Below, piece after piece: positions 53,943 to 61,946 of a stretch of 64,000 bases of DNA (position 1 is its first letter; every line of letters begins with the position of its first letter). Source of the DNA: Mesolinea sp040772305 (lineage in GTDB: Bacteria; Chloroflexota; Anaerolineae; Anaerolineales; Anaerolineaceae); assembly GCA_040772305.1 (NCBI GenBank), contig JAXGYK010000001.1, positions 1,364,001 through 1,428,000 on the forward strand, given 5' to 3'. The notes under the pieces were generated by a model. It was not told the origin of the DNA. It did not search any database and saw only the letters and a list, made by a program, of their open reading frames with translations. The position numbers were made by a program, and so were the translations under genes.

Positions 53943-55715
53943 TTACCAAGCTCCAGCCCATTCGTCTTCCTTCACAGGAATATCAGGGGGTAAGTTCATC
54001 ATTACAACCAGTTGTTCCACCACTTCAGAGAAAATAGGAGCCATCACTTCCGAAGCCCAGAGTCCTTTTTCGGGTGCTTCCAACCAGAGGTAAACCAGAT
54101 ATTTTGGGTCATCCACAGGGCCCCAACCGACAAAAGAAAAGTTGTAGATTCCCCATAGATAACCTCCAGGCACAGGGATTTCGGCAGTACCGGTTTTTCC
54201 CGAAACACTGTAACCGTCTACCAATGCGGTGGACGATTCTTCTTCTAAAGAGACATTGAGCATGCGCGTGACATCAGCAGCTGTTTCGGCAGAGATGGGC
54301 TGGCTGATGACCATCGGTTTTATATCGTATTGTTTTCCGTCGATCACCATTGCCTTAACCACATGCGGAGCCATCATCTTGCCTTCGTTTGCCAGTGCGC
54401 CAACAGCAGCAACCATTTGGATAGGCGTTGAAGAAATACCCTGACCAAAAGAATTGGTTGCAAGGTCGCTCTCGGTCCAAACCTTATCCCCGGGGATTTT
54501 CATTGGCCAATGGGCCTCGCCGCCCAGGTCGATGCCGGTGTTGCGATCCATCCCAAAAGCGCTCATGTAACGGTAGAAACGCTCGGGACGCAGCTGCAAG
54601 GCCATCCAGGTGAGACAGACATTCAGGGAGTGCTGCATACAACCTGTCATGGTTTGCTCGCCCCAGGCGCCATCGTTCCAGTTATTAACGGTAATGCCGC
54701 CTACTGTTACTTCACCGGTATCGTTGAAAACGGAATCGTATTCAATCGCACCAGAATCTAAGGCAGCAGCCAAGGTAAGCACTTTGAAAACAGAGCCGGT
54801 TTCGTAGCTTTGTGACACAGCCCGATTGAAGGGCGTGGTGCCTGGAAAAATATCCGCATAAGTCCAATACTGGTTTGGGTCCAGGCGCGGTGTAGTGGCC
54901 ATTGCCATAATGCTTCCATCTTCAGGGTTGGAGATAATGATTGTTCCGCTTTTGGCTGCGTAAGTCTCAACTGCCTGGTCCAGGATTTTTTCGGTCATGT
55001 CCTGAATCTCACGGTCGATTGTGAGTACGAGCGTTGCCCCAGGCGGAATTTCAGCCATATTTTGGATCTTTTGGGGATCGTAGGAAAGGTAGACTTGCTG
55101 AGGTGTTCCGGCAAGTAAATCGTTGTAGGTTTCTTCGACGCCAAAGTAGCCCAGCCCGTTGGTACGGTCCTTAAAGCTGTAAAAACCAAGCACATTTGAA
55201 GCCAAGCTGCCTTCTGGATAGGAGCGTTTGTTATAAGGGGTGATGATAAGGCCTGTGAGGTCTGGGCGAGTTTCATCAGGAAGAAGCTCGCGATTTTCGT
55301 ATTCTTCTATTAGCGCTTCAAATTGGACAACTTTAGATTTGTCGACGTAATTATTCAGGACCACGTATTTGAAACGTCCTTCTTCATTGCGAATGGACGC
55401 CATCACTTCGTTGTAATCCAGACCCAGTACGGTGCTTACTACCGTGGCAACGGTTTCTGGCTGACGGATGCTGGGCAAGTCCAGGCCTACTTCGTATACG
55501 GTTTCATTGCCGGCCAAAAGGCGGCCTTTGGCGTCCAGAATCATTCCGCGTTCGGGATATACCATCTGGTTGATACCCTGGTAGTTTTCTGCCATGTCCA
55601 GAATGCGCTGGGCGCCGGGCAAGTTTTGGATGCGCACCATTTGTGCTCCGATGGTAGTGAAGAGCAGAGTTGCAATGACGCATACCAAGAGAAAACGGTT
55701 GGCAGAGCGATTCAT
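53943..55715 (-). CDS. ftsI: Class B penicillin-binding protein (FtsI/PBP3 type)
   Basis: A 590-aa transpeptidase anchored by one N-terminal TM helix (~8-26). A non-penicillin-binding module (PERGMILDAKGRLLAGNETVYEVGLD) precedes the transpeptidase domain with SxxK (GSVFKVLT), SxN (SLN) and KTG (SGKTGTAEIP). No PASTA repeats at the C-terminus. Works with FtsW in septal peptidoglycan synthesis. It overlaps the ftsL stop by 4 nt. Confidence 0.94.
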   Translation of the reverse strand: MNRSANRFLLVCVIATLLFTTIGAQMVRIQNLPGAQRILDMAENYQGINQMVYPERGMILDAKGRLLAGNETVYEVGLDLPSIRQPETVATVVSTVLGLDYNEVMASIRNEEGRFKYVVLNNYVDKSKVVQFEALIEEYENRELLPDETRPDLTGLIITPYNKRSYPEGSLASNVLGFYSFKDRTNGLGYFGVEETYNDLLAGTPQQVYLSYDPQKIQNMAEIPPGATLVLTIDREIQDMTEKILDQAVETYAAKSGTIIISNPEDGSIMAMATTPRLDPNQYWTYADIFPGTTPFNRAVSQSYETGSVFKVLTLAAALDSGAIEYDSVFNDTGEVTVGGITVNNWNDGAWGEQTMTGCMQHSLNVCLTWMALQLRPERFYRYMSAFGMDRNTGIDLGGEAHWPMKIPGDKVWTESDLATNSFGQGISSTPIQMVAAVGALANEGKMMAPHVVKAMVIDGKQYDIKPMVISQPISAETAADVTRMLNVSLEEESSTALVDGYSVSGKTGTAEIPVPGGYLWGIYNFSFVGWGPVDDPKYLVYLWLEAPEKGLWASEVMAPIFSEVVEQLVVMMNLPPDIPVKEDEWAGAW

Positions 55716-56194
55716 GGCGTTTCCTGATTTCCGGGGGTTTGAGCGCGGCCCTCGGCCAATTGGACGCGCAGCCAGTCAAAGAGCGAAGTGGTGAATTCAG
55801 GCAGGATCACAGGGTTTTCATGACCGGTTTGCATGCTGGGGGGAGGTGCCAGAACTACCGCGCTTTGGGGCTGGTATCCGGGTACTTCCACATATAAGGC
55901 CGTGATGGGGTCATATTCCCGCATGTCCAGGTTGCTAAGCCGCTCATACAATGAGCGCGCAGATGAAACCTGAGCAAGTTGTGTGTTAAGGTCACCGATT
56001 TCAAGTGCAAGCACTTCTACCTCATATTCCAGTACTTGAATACGCCGCCCGGTAGAGGCAGCGCGGCCGCTGAGAGAAAGATAGACACCAGCAACAGCTG
56101 CTAATGCAACCAGAATCACAAAAAAGGTGCCGATCCATTGGATCTGCTTGCGCCAAGGAGCTTGCTGATAGGCTTGTAGGTTTCCGCGATTCAT
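55712..56194 (-). CDS. FtsL-like septal bitopic protein
   Basis: A 160-aa bitopic protein in the ftsL slot between rsmH and ftsI. One TM helix (residues ~20-42) is followed by a coiled-coil (GRRIQVLEYEVEVLALEIGDLNTQLAQ) and a Pro-rich extracytoplasmic tail that is longer than in classical FtsL (~100-120 aa). Sequence identity with FtsL is not evident, as usual for this family, so the call rests on topology and position. The ATG at 56194, four nt after the rsmH stop with AAGG upstream, is preferred over an earlier start. Confidence 0.72.
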   Translation of the reverse strand: MNRGNLQAYQQAPWRKQIQWIGTFFVILVALAAVAGVYLSLSGRAASTGRRIQVLEYEVEVLALEIGDLNTQLAQVSSARSLYERLSNLDMREYDPITALYVEVPGYQPQSAVVLAPPPSMQTGHENPVILPEFTTSLFDWLRVQLAEGRAQTPGNQETP

Positions 56195-56198
56195 AACC

Positions 56199-57161
56199 TT
56201 AATTCCCTGCAGATTCTGTGCCACTAAGTTTTTCTGCCACCCGCAATTTTGCTGAACGAGAGCGCGGGTTCTCTTCTAATTCTGCCTGCCCCGGAGTGAT
56301 GAAGTAGGGACGCAGCAGCTTGATGCTAGCCTTGTGATTGCAAGTACACAGCGGCTGTTCTGGCGGACAAATGCAATCACTTGCGGCCAGCCTGAACGCC
56401 TGTTTGACCAGCCGGTCTTCTAAAGAATGAAAGCTGATCACGGCAATTCGGCCTTGAGGCCGTAAGAGCTCGATTAAGTCTGGCAGGGCTTGTTCGACGG
56501 TAGTAAGCTCACGATTTACCGCGATGCGCAAGGCCTGAAAAGTGCGGGTGGCCGGATCTTGAATTCCGGCTCCGCGTCCAAGGCTTGCCCGCACGATTTC
56601 TGCGAGTTGACTGGTTGTTTGGATGGGACGTGCTGCGATGATGGCTTTAGCGATCCGGCGGGAATATTTTTCTTCACCGTAACGCCAGAGAAGGTCTGCC
56701 AGTTCTTTTTCGGATAGCTGCTCCAGGAGCTCGCTGGCTCTTAATCCCTGCTGCGGGTCAAAGCGCATATCTAAAGGAGCATCGTATCGAAAAGAGAACC
56801 CCCGGTGGGCCTGGTCTAATTGCATGGATGAGACACCCAGGTCCATCACAATGCCGTCAACGCCATCCCAGCCGAGTTCATCCACGTATACTTTTGCATC
56901 CAAATATGAGCCGTGGATGACATGCACCCGGTTGCCGAAACGCTCGGTGGCTTTTTGGGCCAAGTGGACCGCAGTGGGATCCAGATCAAGCGCCAGGACC
57001 TGACCATGGGGGCTGGAAGCTTCCAGGATGCCCTGGGTGTGCCCGCCTGCCCCGGCGGTACAGTCCAAGTAGTGTTTTGGACTGACGGGTGCCAGACTGT
57101 CGATGATTTCTTGGTAAAGTACGGGGCGATGGGGGCTTTGGTGGCGCTCACCCATCGCCAT
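56199..57161 (-). CDS. rsmH: 16S rRNA m4C1402 methyltransferase RsmH (MraW)
   Basis: A 320-aa SAM methyltransferase that N4-methylates C1402 in the 30S decoding centre. HRPVLYQEIIDSL start, SAM loop DCTAGAGGHTQGIL, VDGIVMDLGVSSMQLDQAHRGFSFRYDAPLDMRFD, and the C-terminal ISFHSLEDRLVKQAF. Shares one base with the mraZ stop, so the two are coupled. Confidence 0.97.
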   Translation of the reverse strand: MAMGERHQSPHRPVLYQEIIDSLAPVSPKHYLDCTAGAGGHTQGILEASSPHGQVLALDLDPTAVHLAQKATERFGNRVHVIHGSYLDAKVYVDELGWDGVDGIVMDLGVSSMQLDQAHRGFSFRYDAPLDMRFDPQQGLRASELLEQLSEKELADLLWRYGEEKYSRRIAKAIIAARPIQTTSQLAEIVRASLGRGAGIQDPATRTFQALRIAVNRELTTVEQALPDLIELLRPQGRIAVISFHSLEDRLVKQAFRLAASDCICPPEQPLCTCNHKASIKLLRPYFITPGQAELEENPRSRSAKLRVAEKLSGTESAGN

Positions 57162-57604
57162 TATTCACCTCTGGTAGAGATGTTGAACATAGCCCAGCGG
57201 TCCTCTTGCGCCTCTGGGTCATCGATCGCAGCAGCCTGCTTCTCCCAGGCTTCCGGCGACCAGATTTCAAAGTAGTCTCCCGTGCCAACCACTATCACCT
57301 CGCCGTCGAGGTGGGCTATTTTGCGCAGGTTGGCGGGGATAAGGATACGGCCGGCTGAGTCGTAATTGAGGTCGGCAGCCCGACTGAAGAGCGCACGGTT
57401 GAGGGCGCGTGAGGCGGGGTTGCCCAGCGAGTTGCCGGCGGCGCTATCGGCGAGTTTGCGGAAAGTCTCTTTGGGGTAGCCATTAAGGCAGCCGTCAAAA
57501 CCAACAGTGAGGTTGATCCCATCCAGGGTTTGCTGGCGGAAGGCTGCCGGTATGGAAAGCCTGCCTTTTGCATCTATGGTGTGGGTGTACTCGCCTAAGA
57601 ACAT
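57161..57604 (-). CDS. mraZ: Transcriptional regulator MraZ
   Basis: A 147-aa AbrB/SpoVT-like ring-forming DNA-binding protein with two swapped-hairpin repeats: YTHTIDAKGRLSIPAAFR (~6-24) and LNYDSAGRILIPANLR (~85-100). MraZ represses its own dcw operon by binding 5-bp repeats at 10-bp spacing, and such an array is visible just upstream. The ribosome site is a weak GAGG 11 nt from the ATG. Confidence 0.96.
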   Translation of the reverse strand: MFLGEYTHTIDAKGRLSIPAAFRQQTLDGINLTVGFDGCLNGYPKETFRKLADSAAGNSLGNPASRALNRALFSRAADLNYDSAGRILIPANLRKIAHLDGEVIVVGTGDYFEIWSPEAWEKQAAAIDDPEAQEDRWAMFNISTRGE

Positions 57605-57657
57605 TCGTTCTAATTCCTCTTTAATGGGCGAAGCGCCGGTTGTCCAGCGCTCCTTTT

Positions 57658-57692
57658 TGACATTTTATGACACTCTATGCCATTATTTCCCA
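57658..57692 (-). promoter_or_regulatory. MraZ box array (operator of the dcw operon)
   Basis: Read on the minus strand, four 5-bp boxes TGGGA, TGGCA, TGTCA, TGTCA begin exactly 10 bp apart (complement of 57692-57688, 57682-57678, 57672-57668, 57662-57658) with 5-bp A/T-rich spacers. This is the TGGGN-N5 pattern bound by MraZ rings. The first box starts 2 bp after the -10 box. Confidence 0.8.
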
Positions 57693-57693
57693 C

Positions 57694-57721
57694 ATTATAG
57701 TCCTTTTTTCCTACAATGCAA
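57694..57721 (-). promoter_or_regulatory. dcw operon promoter
   Basis: On the minus strand TTGCAT (57716-57721), 16-nt spacer, perfect TATAAT (57694-57699). The mRNA leader would be ~80 nt and carry the MraZ boxes at its start. Confidence 0.75.
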
Positions 57722-58197
57722 GGGTTTTGGCACACATTTTGCAGGTAATTTTCGATTTTGCTCCTGCCGGAATACAAAACTGACTTGGGTCAAGCAGCAC
57801 GACTCATTTTTTAGGAATGCTGAAAGCAACCGCAATTCTTTAAATCGTGTTTTAGTTTGGGAGTGTTGGGACTATAGGGTGCCTTGCAGCAACTAAGTAC
57901 GCGTTTTATCCAAGCCGGCAAGCCACACAGTTGCCTTTCATATGAGGTTTGACTTGACAGGTTTTATTGTGCCAGGCGACTACGCTGCCATAGAGGTCCA
58001 GGATATTGTCTTCGCTTGCACCTTGAAATCAAGGGACCGGATTGATCTAAAAAAGTTACATTGAGGCAGTCGGTTGAGTCTGTTACAAAGAGGAATAAGT
58101 TAGACTTGCAGAGGCTTGAAATGATATAAAAACACCGAGATTGATACAATTTAATTATTCCTCCGTCGATTTTGCCGCTTGAGGAGTAAGTTGTGGA
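57722..58197. other. Intergenic region upstream of mraZ and HIT-like gene
   Basis: No credible coding frame; the longest minus-strand frame (57964-58425) has biased, non-protein-like composition and runs through a terminator. No tRNA is visible. The plus strand ends in an orphan terminator at 58198, so a short plus-strand transcript from about 57950 (TTGACA at ~57954) is possible. Confidence 0.4.
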
Positions 58198-58222
58198 AGT
58201 CGGGGTGTCCCGGCTGTTTTTT
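58198..58222 (+). terminator. Orphan Rho-independent terminator
   Basis: Stem AGTCGGG / CCCGGCT (one G.U pair on the plus strand) with loop GTGT, then G and six T residues. No gene upstream on the plus strand within 600 bp. Confidence 0.65.
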
Positions 58223-58290
58223 CGGTAGCAATGTTCATGCTTCGTCGGCATAATAAACGGCGAGAAATAGGGATTGTGTAGGTGAGCAAA

Positions 58291-58752
58291 ATGGAGAATT
58301 GTGATTGGTGCAATCTTTCTGAAGAAGATAAACGGTTTCAGGTGTACGAGAGTACATTTTGGTATGTTTTTCTTTCGGATGAACAGGATTATATCGGGCG
58401 ATGTATCTTGGTTTTGAAGCGTCACTGCAGTTCAATGACAGAGCTAACAGATGATGAATGGGAAGATCTTCGCAATCTGATTTGTAAAGTAGAGACCTGT
58501 TTAAAGACGGTTTTAGGAGCAGCTTTATGTAATTGGAGTTGCCTGATGAATAGTTTTTATAAAGAATCAGAACCTAATCCTCATCTTCATATTCATGTTA
58601 GGCCAAGATATGATAAACCCGTGATGGTTAATGGAAGCACTTATATTGATAGCGAGTTTGGCCATCATTATGCAGTGAATAAAAGCGGATCAATATCTGT
58701 CAAAGATAAAGAAGAAATATTTACTCGGCTAAAGGAATGGCTAAATCTCTAA
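58291..58752 (+). CDS. HIT-like nucleotide-binding protein
   Basis: A 153-aa protein of the HIT superfamily. NCDWCNL near the N-terminus, YIGRCILVLKRHCSSMTEL as the family beta-hairpin (usual GH.LVipK), and a histidine triad NPHLHIHVRPR near residue 112 (H-x-H-x-H). It probably hydrolyses or transfers nucleoside monophosphates. The C-terminal ~30 residues (HHYAVNKSGSISVKDKEEIFTRLKEWLNL) are outside the core. The ATG at 58291 has AGGTG 6 nt upstream. Codons are more A/T-rich than those of neighbours. Confidence 0.8.
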   Translation: MENCDWCNLSEEDKRFQVYESTFWYVFLSDEQDYIGRCILVLKRHCSSMTELTDDEWEDLRNLICKVETCLKTVLGAALCNWSCLMNSFYKESEPNPHLHIHVRPRYDKPVMVNGSTYIDSEFGHHYAVNKSGSISVKDKEEIFTRLKEWLNL

Positions 58753-58777
58753 GTTCACGTTTAAAGAGGTAACCACC

Positions 58778-58954
58778 ATGAAGCAAATCACGGAGAAGTA
58801 CCAGCAGTATCAAACTGATGTATTACACGGCAGGATATTGACCCCAGACGGTCTCTGGATTATTTGCGCTGGGTTAGATAATGTTCCTGAAAAGATAGGC
58901 ATCCACATGCTGGAAATGTTAGCGAAATTTAAAAGCGAAGGTGCAATTGATTAA
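58778..58954 (+). CDS. Hypothetical 58-aa protein
   Basis: Short ORF 25 nt after the HIT-like gene with a GAGGT ribosome site 7 nt before the ATG. It encodes a mixed helical protein starting MKQITEKYQQYQTDVLHG and ending KFKSEGAID. No family recognised. Probably co-transcribed with the HIT-like gene. Confidence 0.5.
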   Translation: MKQITEKYQQYQTDVLHGRILTPDGLWIICAGLDNVPEKIGIHMLEMLAKFKSEGAID

Positions 58955-59130
58955 TTAGCGTTCTGGAGCTTGCTTTTGATTGCGATGGCTTGTTGATAAT
59001 TCTGTTCGGCTTTTCTATAAAGTTTATCCAAGTCCACTTGTTCGTGTCCCGTAAGGGTAGCTACAGATGTCTGATTAACTGTCAGGATCTGTAAATGGCA
59101 GGTAAATGTGAGGGAGAGGCCCCGGTGCGG
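58951..59130 (-). pseudogene. Possible 3' fragment of a degraded gene
   Basis: The minus strand is open for ~59 codons from a TAG (complement of 59131-59133) to TAA at 58951, without an ATG, and reads as a protein-like tail including TSVATLTGHEQVDLDKLYRKA and QQAIAIKSKLQN. The first part resembles the C-terminal TGHE-type helix of tyrosine recombinases, but this is weak. Its stop overlaps that of the convergent 58-aa ORF. Confidence 0.3.
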
Positions 59131-59215
59131 CTATGACGGTAATGCAGGTGTAGAAGGCGGAGTACTTGTTCGTTAGAGGAATTACGCTCTAACTAAACGG
59201 ATAAAGTACTTGCAT

Positions 59216-59221
59216 TATAAT
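59216..59221 (+). promoter_or_regulatory. -10 element for pknB-rpe, probable leaderless start
   Basis: Perfect TATAAT ending 7 nt before the kinase ATG; no Shine-Dalgarno between them. Confidence 0.55.
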
Positions 59222-59228
59222 TTCAGCG

Positions 59229-60344
59229 ATGGCACCTCCAGAAATACTCAACGAACGCTACCAGCTTACTGAAAGCCTGGGTTCGGGCGGGATGGCCCTG
59301 GTTTATAAGGCGCACGATTCCATGCTGGAGAGAGATGTGGCGATTAAAGTTTTGCGCGAGGACTTTAGCCAGGATGTGGCTTTTAGAGAACGCTTCCGTC
59401 AGGAAGCCCGCGCAGCGGCCAACCTGAGCCATCCCAATATTGTGACTGTCCATGACTTTGGCCTGGATCAAAACCATCTTTTTATTGTGATGGAATATGT
59501 ACCTGGCACCGATCTAAAAACGCAAATCAAAGAGAAAAAACAATTCAGCGTAGCTGAGACGCTCAAACTGATTATCCAAGCCTGTCAGGGTGTAGGTTAT
59601 GCCCATCGGGCGGGATTAGTGCATTGCGATATTAAGCCGCATAATATGCTGGTTTCACCGGATGGCCTGCTTAAAGTAACCGATTTTGGAATTGCGAGGG
59701 CTTTGGCCAGCATTCATCCCGAGGAACGCAGCGATGTGGTTTGGGGTTCACCGCATTATTTTTCCCCGGAACAAGCTGCCGGTAAACCTCCCTCTCCGGC
59801 TTCGGATGTATATTCTTTGGGTGTGATCCTCTACGAGATGCTGACGGGACGCTTGCCTTTTATTGCGCAGGATTCCGCTGAACTAGCCCGCATGCATAGA
59901 GAGGATACACCCATATCTCCGCGCAGCTTCAACCATGCAATCCCGAAACAGCTGGAAGAAATAGTGCTTAAAGTGCTTTCTAAGGAACCAGCTGCACGTT
60001 ACCGAACTGCCGACCAGTTGGGACGCCTGCTAAGCGGCTTATTCGAAAGCAACCCCTCGCTCAAGCGTGAGGTGCCGCTATCGCACGAGGCTTACAAATC
60101 ACTTACCAGAGCAACCCGTTTACAAAGTATTAGCCCGGAAGATCAACCGGGCGCGACCAATGCGGCAGCAGATGCGCTGCCCCTCCAAAGTGTACCGATT
60201 CCGCAAATGCCAGCTGCGCCAAGTAGGCAAGCTGCAGAAGAACGCTTTGACTGGCAAACCTGGACTTTGGGTATCGTTGCATTCCTTTTATTGCTAGGGC
60301 TAATTCCTTTTTGGCTCTACGTCTCTTGGGTACTTACACCATGA
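59229..60344 (+). CDS. PknB/PrkC-type Ser/Thr protein kinase
   Basis: A 371-aa Hanks-type kinase. Glycine loop LGSGGMALVYKA, VAIKVL with catalytic Lys, HCDIKPHN catalytic loop, DFGIARA, activation segment WGSPHYFSPEQA, SDVYSLGVILYEMLTGRLPF. A Pro/Ala-rich juxtamembrane linker leads to one C-terminal TM helix (WTLGIVAFLLLLGLIPFWLYV) with almost nothing outside, so unlike PrkC there are no PASTA repeats. It overlaps rpe by 4 nt (ATGA). Confidence 0.93.
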   Translation: MAPPEILNERYQLTESLGSGGMALVYKAHDSMLERDVAIKVLREDFSQDVAFRERFRQEARAAANLSHPNIVTVHDFGLDQNHLFIVMEYVPGTDLKTQIKEKKQFSVAETLKLIIQACQGVGYAHRAGLVHCDIKPHNMLVSPDGLLKVTDFGIARALASIHPEERSDVVWGSPHYFSPEQAAGKPPSPASDVYSLGVILYEMLTGRLPFIAQDSAELARMHREDTPISPRSFNHAIPKQLEEIVLKVLSKEPAARYRTADQLGRLLSGLFESNPSLKREVPLSHEAYKSLTRATRLQSISPEDQPGATNAAADALPLQSVPIPQMPAAPSRQAAEERFDWQTWTLGIVAFLLLLGLIPFWLYVSWVLTP

Positions 60345-61015
60345 ATAATAAATTTGAAATTAGTCCTTCAATCCTCTCCGCCAACCTGGGTCAGCTGCAG
60401 GCTGAAATTGAAGCCTGTGAGCGCAGTGGGGCCGATCGCATCCACATTGATGTCATGGATGGCTCCTTTGTGCCTAATATCACCTTTGGGCAGGTGATGG
60501 TCAAAAATTGCAGGGCTCTTACCGATTTGCCGCTGGACGTGCATCTGATGATCGTATCTCCTGAAAGGCACATCGAGAGCTTTGCAAAGGCTGGAGCCGA
60601 TATCATCACCGTGCATTACGAGACCTGCCCGCTGATTCAGCGCACGCTTACGCAAATTCGGGAAACCGGCGCAAAATCAGGCATCTGTTTTAATCCTGGC
60701 ACACCGCTGGACAGTCTAAGGTATTTAAGTGCCGATTTTGACCAGGTACTCCTAATGACTGTGAACCCTGGTTTTGGCGGACAAAAATATATTCCCTCTA
60801 TGACCCTAAAAATAAGCGATACCGCGCAAATATTAAAGGAACTTGGTTCCGATGCACTCATCCAGGTGGATGGAGGAATTGATGCAACAACAATCGGTGA
60901 AGCTTATGCTGCCGGGGCCAGGAACTTCATTGCCGGGTCGTCGGTTTTTGGCCACCCAGAGGGAACCGAAGCCGGCATCAGGGCTTTGCGCGCCGGTGTC
61001 GAAAATCGAAATTAA
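60341..61015 (+). CDS. rpe: Ribulose-phosphate 3-epimerase
   Basis: A 224-aa TIM-barrel enzyme that interconverts ribulose 5-phosphate and xylulose 5-phosphate. ISPSILSAN, HIDVMDGSFVPNITFG, DVHLMI, VNPGFGGQKYI and VDGGID with Zn ligands are intact. The ATG at 60341 lies in the ATGA overlap with the kinase stop; an earlier frame start within the kinase gene is rejected. Confidence 0.97.
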   Translation: MNNKFEISPSILSANLGQLQAEIEACERSGADRIHIDVMDGSFVPNITFGQVMVKNCRALTDLPLDVHLMIVSPERHIESFAKAGADIITVHYETCPLIQRTLTQIRETGAKSGICFNPGTPLDSLRYLSADFDQVLLMTVNPGFGGQKYIPSMTLKISDTAQILKELGSDALIQVDGGIDATTIGEAYAAGARNFIAGSSVFGHPEGTEAGIRALRAGVENRN

Positions 61016-61213
61016 TCGAAAGATTGCTTCCTCTACCTGATTCGTGTTTTGGTCTTCTTTAAGGATAAGAGCCTTAGTAAACAAAAATGGGACAAATTTT
61101 TCCACTGTATGCTGACAGAAGTGCAAGAGTCCCATGAAAAGGCTAAAAAAGCAAAGTTAGCTTGGCAACAGAACAATAGAATTTCGAGCTGGTTTGGTGT
61201 AAAAACTTGGGTT

Positions 61214-61240
61214 AAAAAATATAGCCGCCTAAGGGCGGCT
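61214..61240 (-). terminator. Terminator after rpmB
   Basis: Stem AGCCGCC / GGCGGCT (61223-61229 with 61234-61240), loop of four. On the minus strand it is followed by ATATTTTTTAA, 20 nt past the rpmB stop. Confidence 0.8.
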
Positions 61241-61259
61241 GTCTCTTAATATTTTTTAT

Positions 61260-61445
61260 CTAGCGGTAAGCTTTGGTCAGGGTTTTAATGCAGCGCGTGC
61301 AAACGAGCTTGCGCACCTTCTTGCCATTTTCCATCACGCTGATCCGCTGCAGGTTGGGGCGGAATTTGCGCCTGGTGGCAACAAGGGAGTGGCTGCGGTT
61401 GTGTCCGAAGCTTGTTGTCTTTCCACAATTAGAGCACTTTGCCAT
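61260..61445 (-). CDS. rpmB: 50S ribosomal protein L28
   Basis: A 61-aa protein, full length for the short form. MAKCSNCGKTTSFGHNRSHS start and the KVRKLVCTRCIKTL tail with a CSNC / CTRC zinc-ribbon pair, the zinc-binding C+ form. AAAGGA ribosome site. It is divergent from asp23, as rpmB is from yloU in Bacillus. Confidence 0.96.
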   Translation of the reverse strand: MAKCSNCGKTTSFGHNRSHSLVATRRKFRPNLQRISVMENGKKVRKLVCTRCIKTLTKAYR

Positions 61446-61569
61446 CTCGAGTTCCTTTCATGTATAATTCCGGGGTGTGGGTGAGACGGCCTTGCCTCTC
61501 TGTTGACCCACGCAAGAATTTATGATAACACATCCGCAAATTTGAATCAAGTTTTATGGAGAAATTGCG

Positions 61570-61926
61570 ATGACGAGTCAAGAAACCCAAACCGGCAGTA
61601 TTACTATCCTGCCCGAAGCCATTATGACAGTAGCCCGTGCTGCTGCTTTGGAATCATATGGTGTCATTAATCTAGCTCCTGGTTCCTTCAGAGAGGTGCT
61701 ACGGCGTGCTTTTTGTCCCAAAGCCGGATATGGTATCACTGTGCGTTCCGATGCCGATGGCCTGGTACTGGTGATTAACCTGATTATCGAATACGGCTTG
61801 CGCATAAAAAGCGTAACGGATAGCGTTGCTGACTCCGTTAAATATAATGTGCAACGAACTATCGGAATTCCCGTTAAACGAATCGATATCCATGTGCGCG
61901 GCTTGCGAATCAGCAACACCGATTAA
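61570..61926 (+). CDS. Asp23/Gls24 (DUF322) family envelope stress protein
   Basis: A 118-aa YloU-type protein. SITILPEAIMTVARAAALESYGVINL and LVLVINLIIEYGLRIKSVTDSVADSVKYNVQ fit the family, whose members sit at the membrane in monoderm bacteria and affect envelope homeostasis. GGAG ribosome site. Precedes the DAK2/FakA-like gene by 20 nt. Confidence 0.92.
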   Translation: MTSQETQTGSITILPEAIMTVARAAALESYGVINLAPGSFREVLRRAFCPKAGYGITVRSDADGLVLVINLIIEYGLRIKSVTDSVADSVKYNVQRTIGIPVKRIDIHVRGLRISNTD

Positions 61927-61946
61927 GCACGGCAACCAGAGGCACT

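Noticed and set aside
57964..58425. 153-aa minus-strand ORF upstream of mraZ
   Set aside because: Composition is not protein-like, no ribosome site, and it crosses the terminator at 58198 and the start of the HIT-like gene.
61049..61249. 66-aa TTG-led ORF after rpe
   Set aside because: No ribosome site, and it runs through the rpmB terminator hairpin. It is in frame with rpe, so read-through is conceivable but unsupported.
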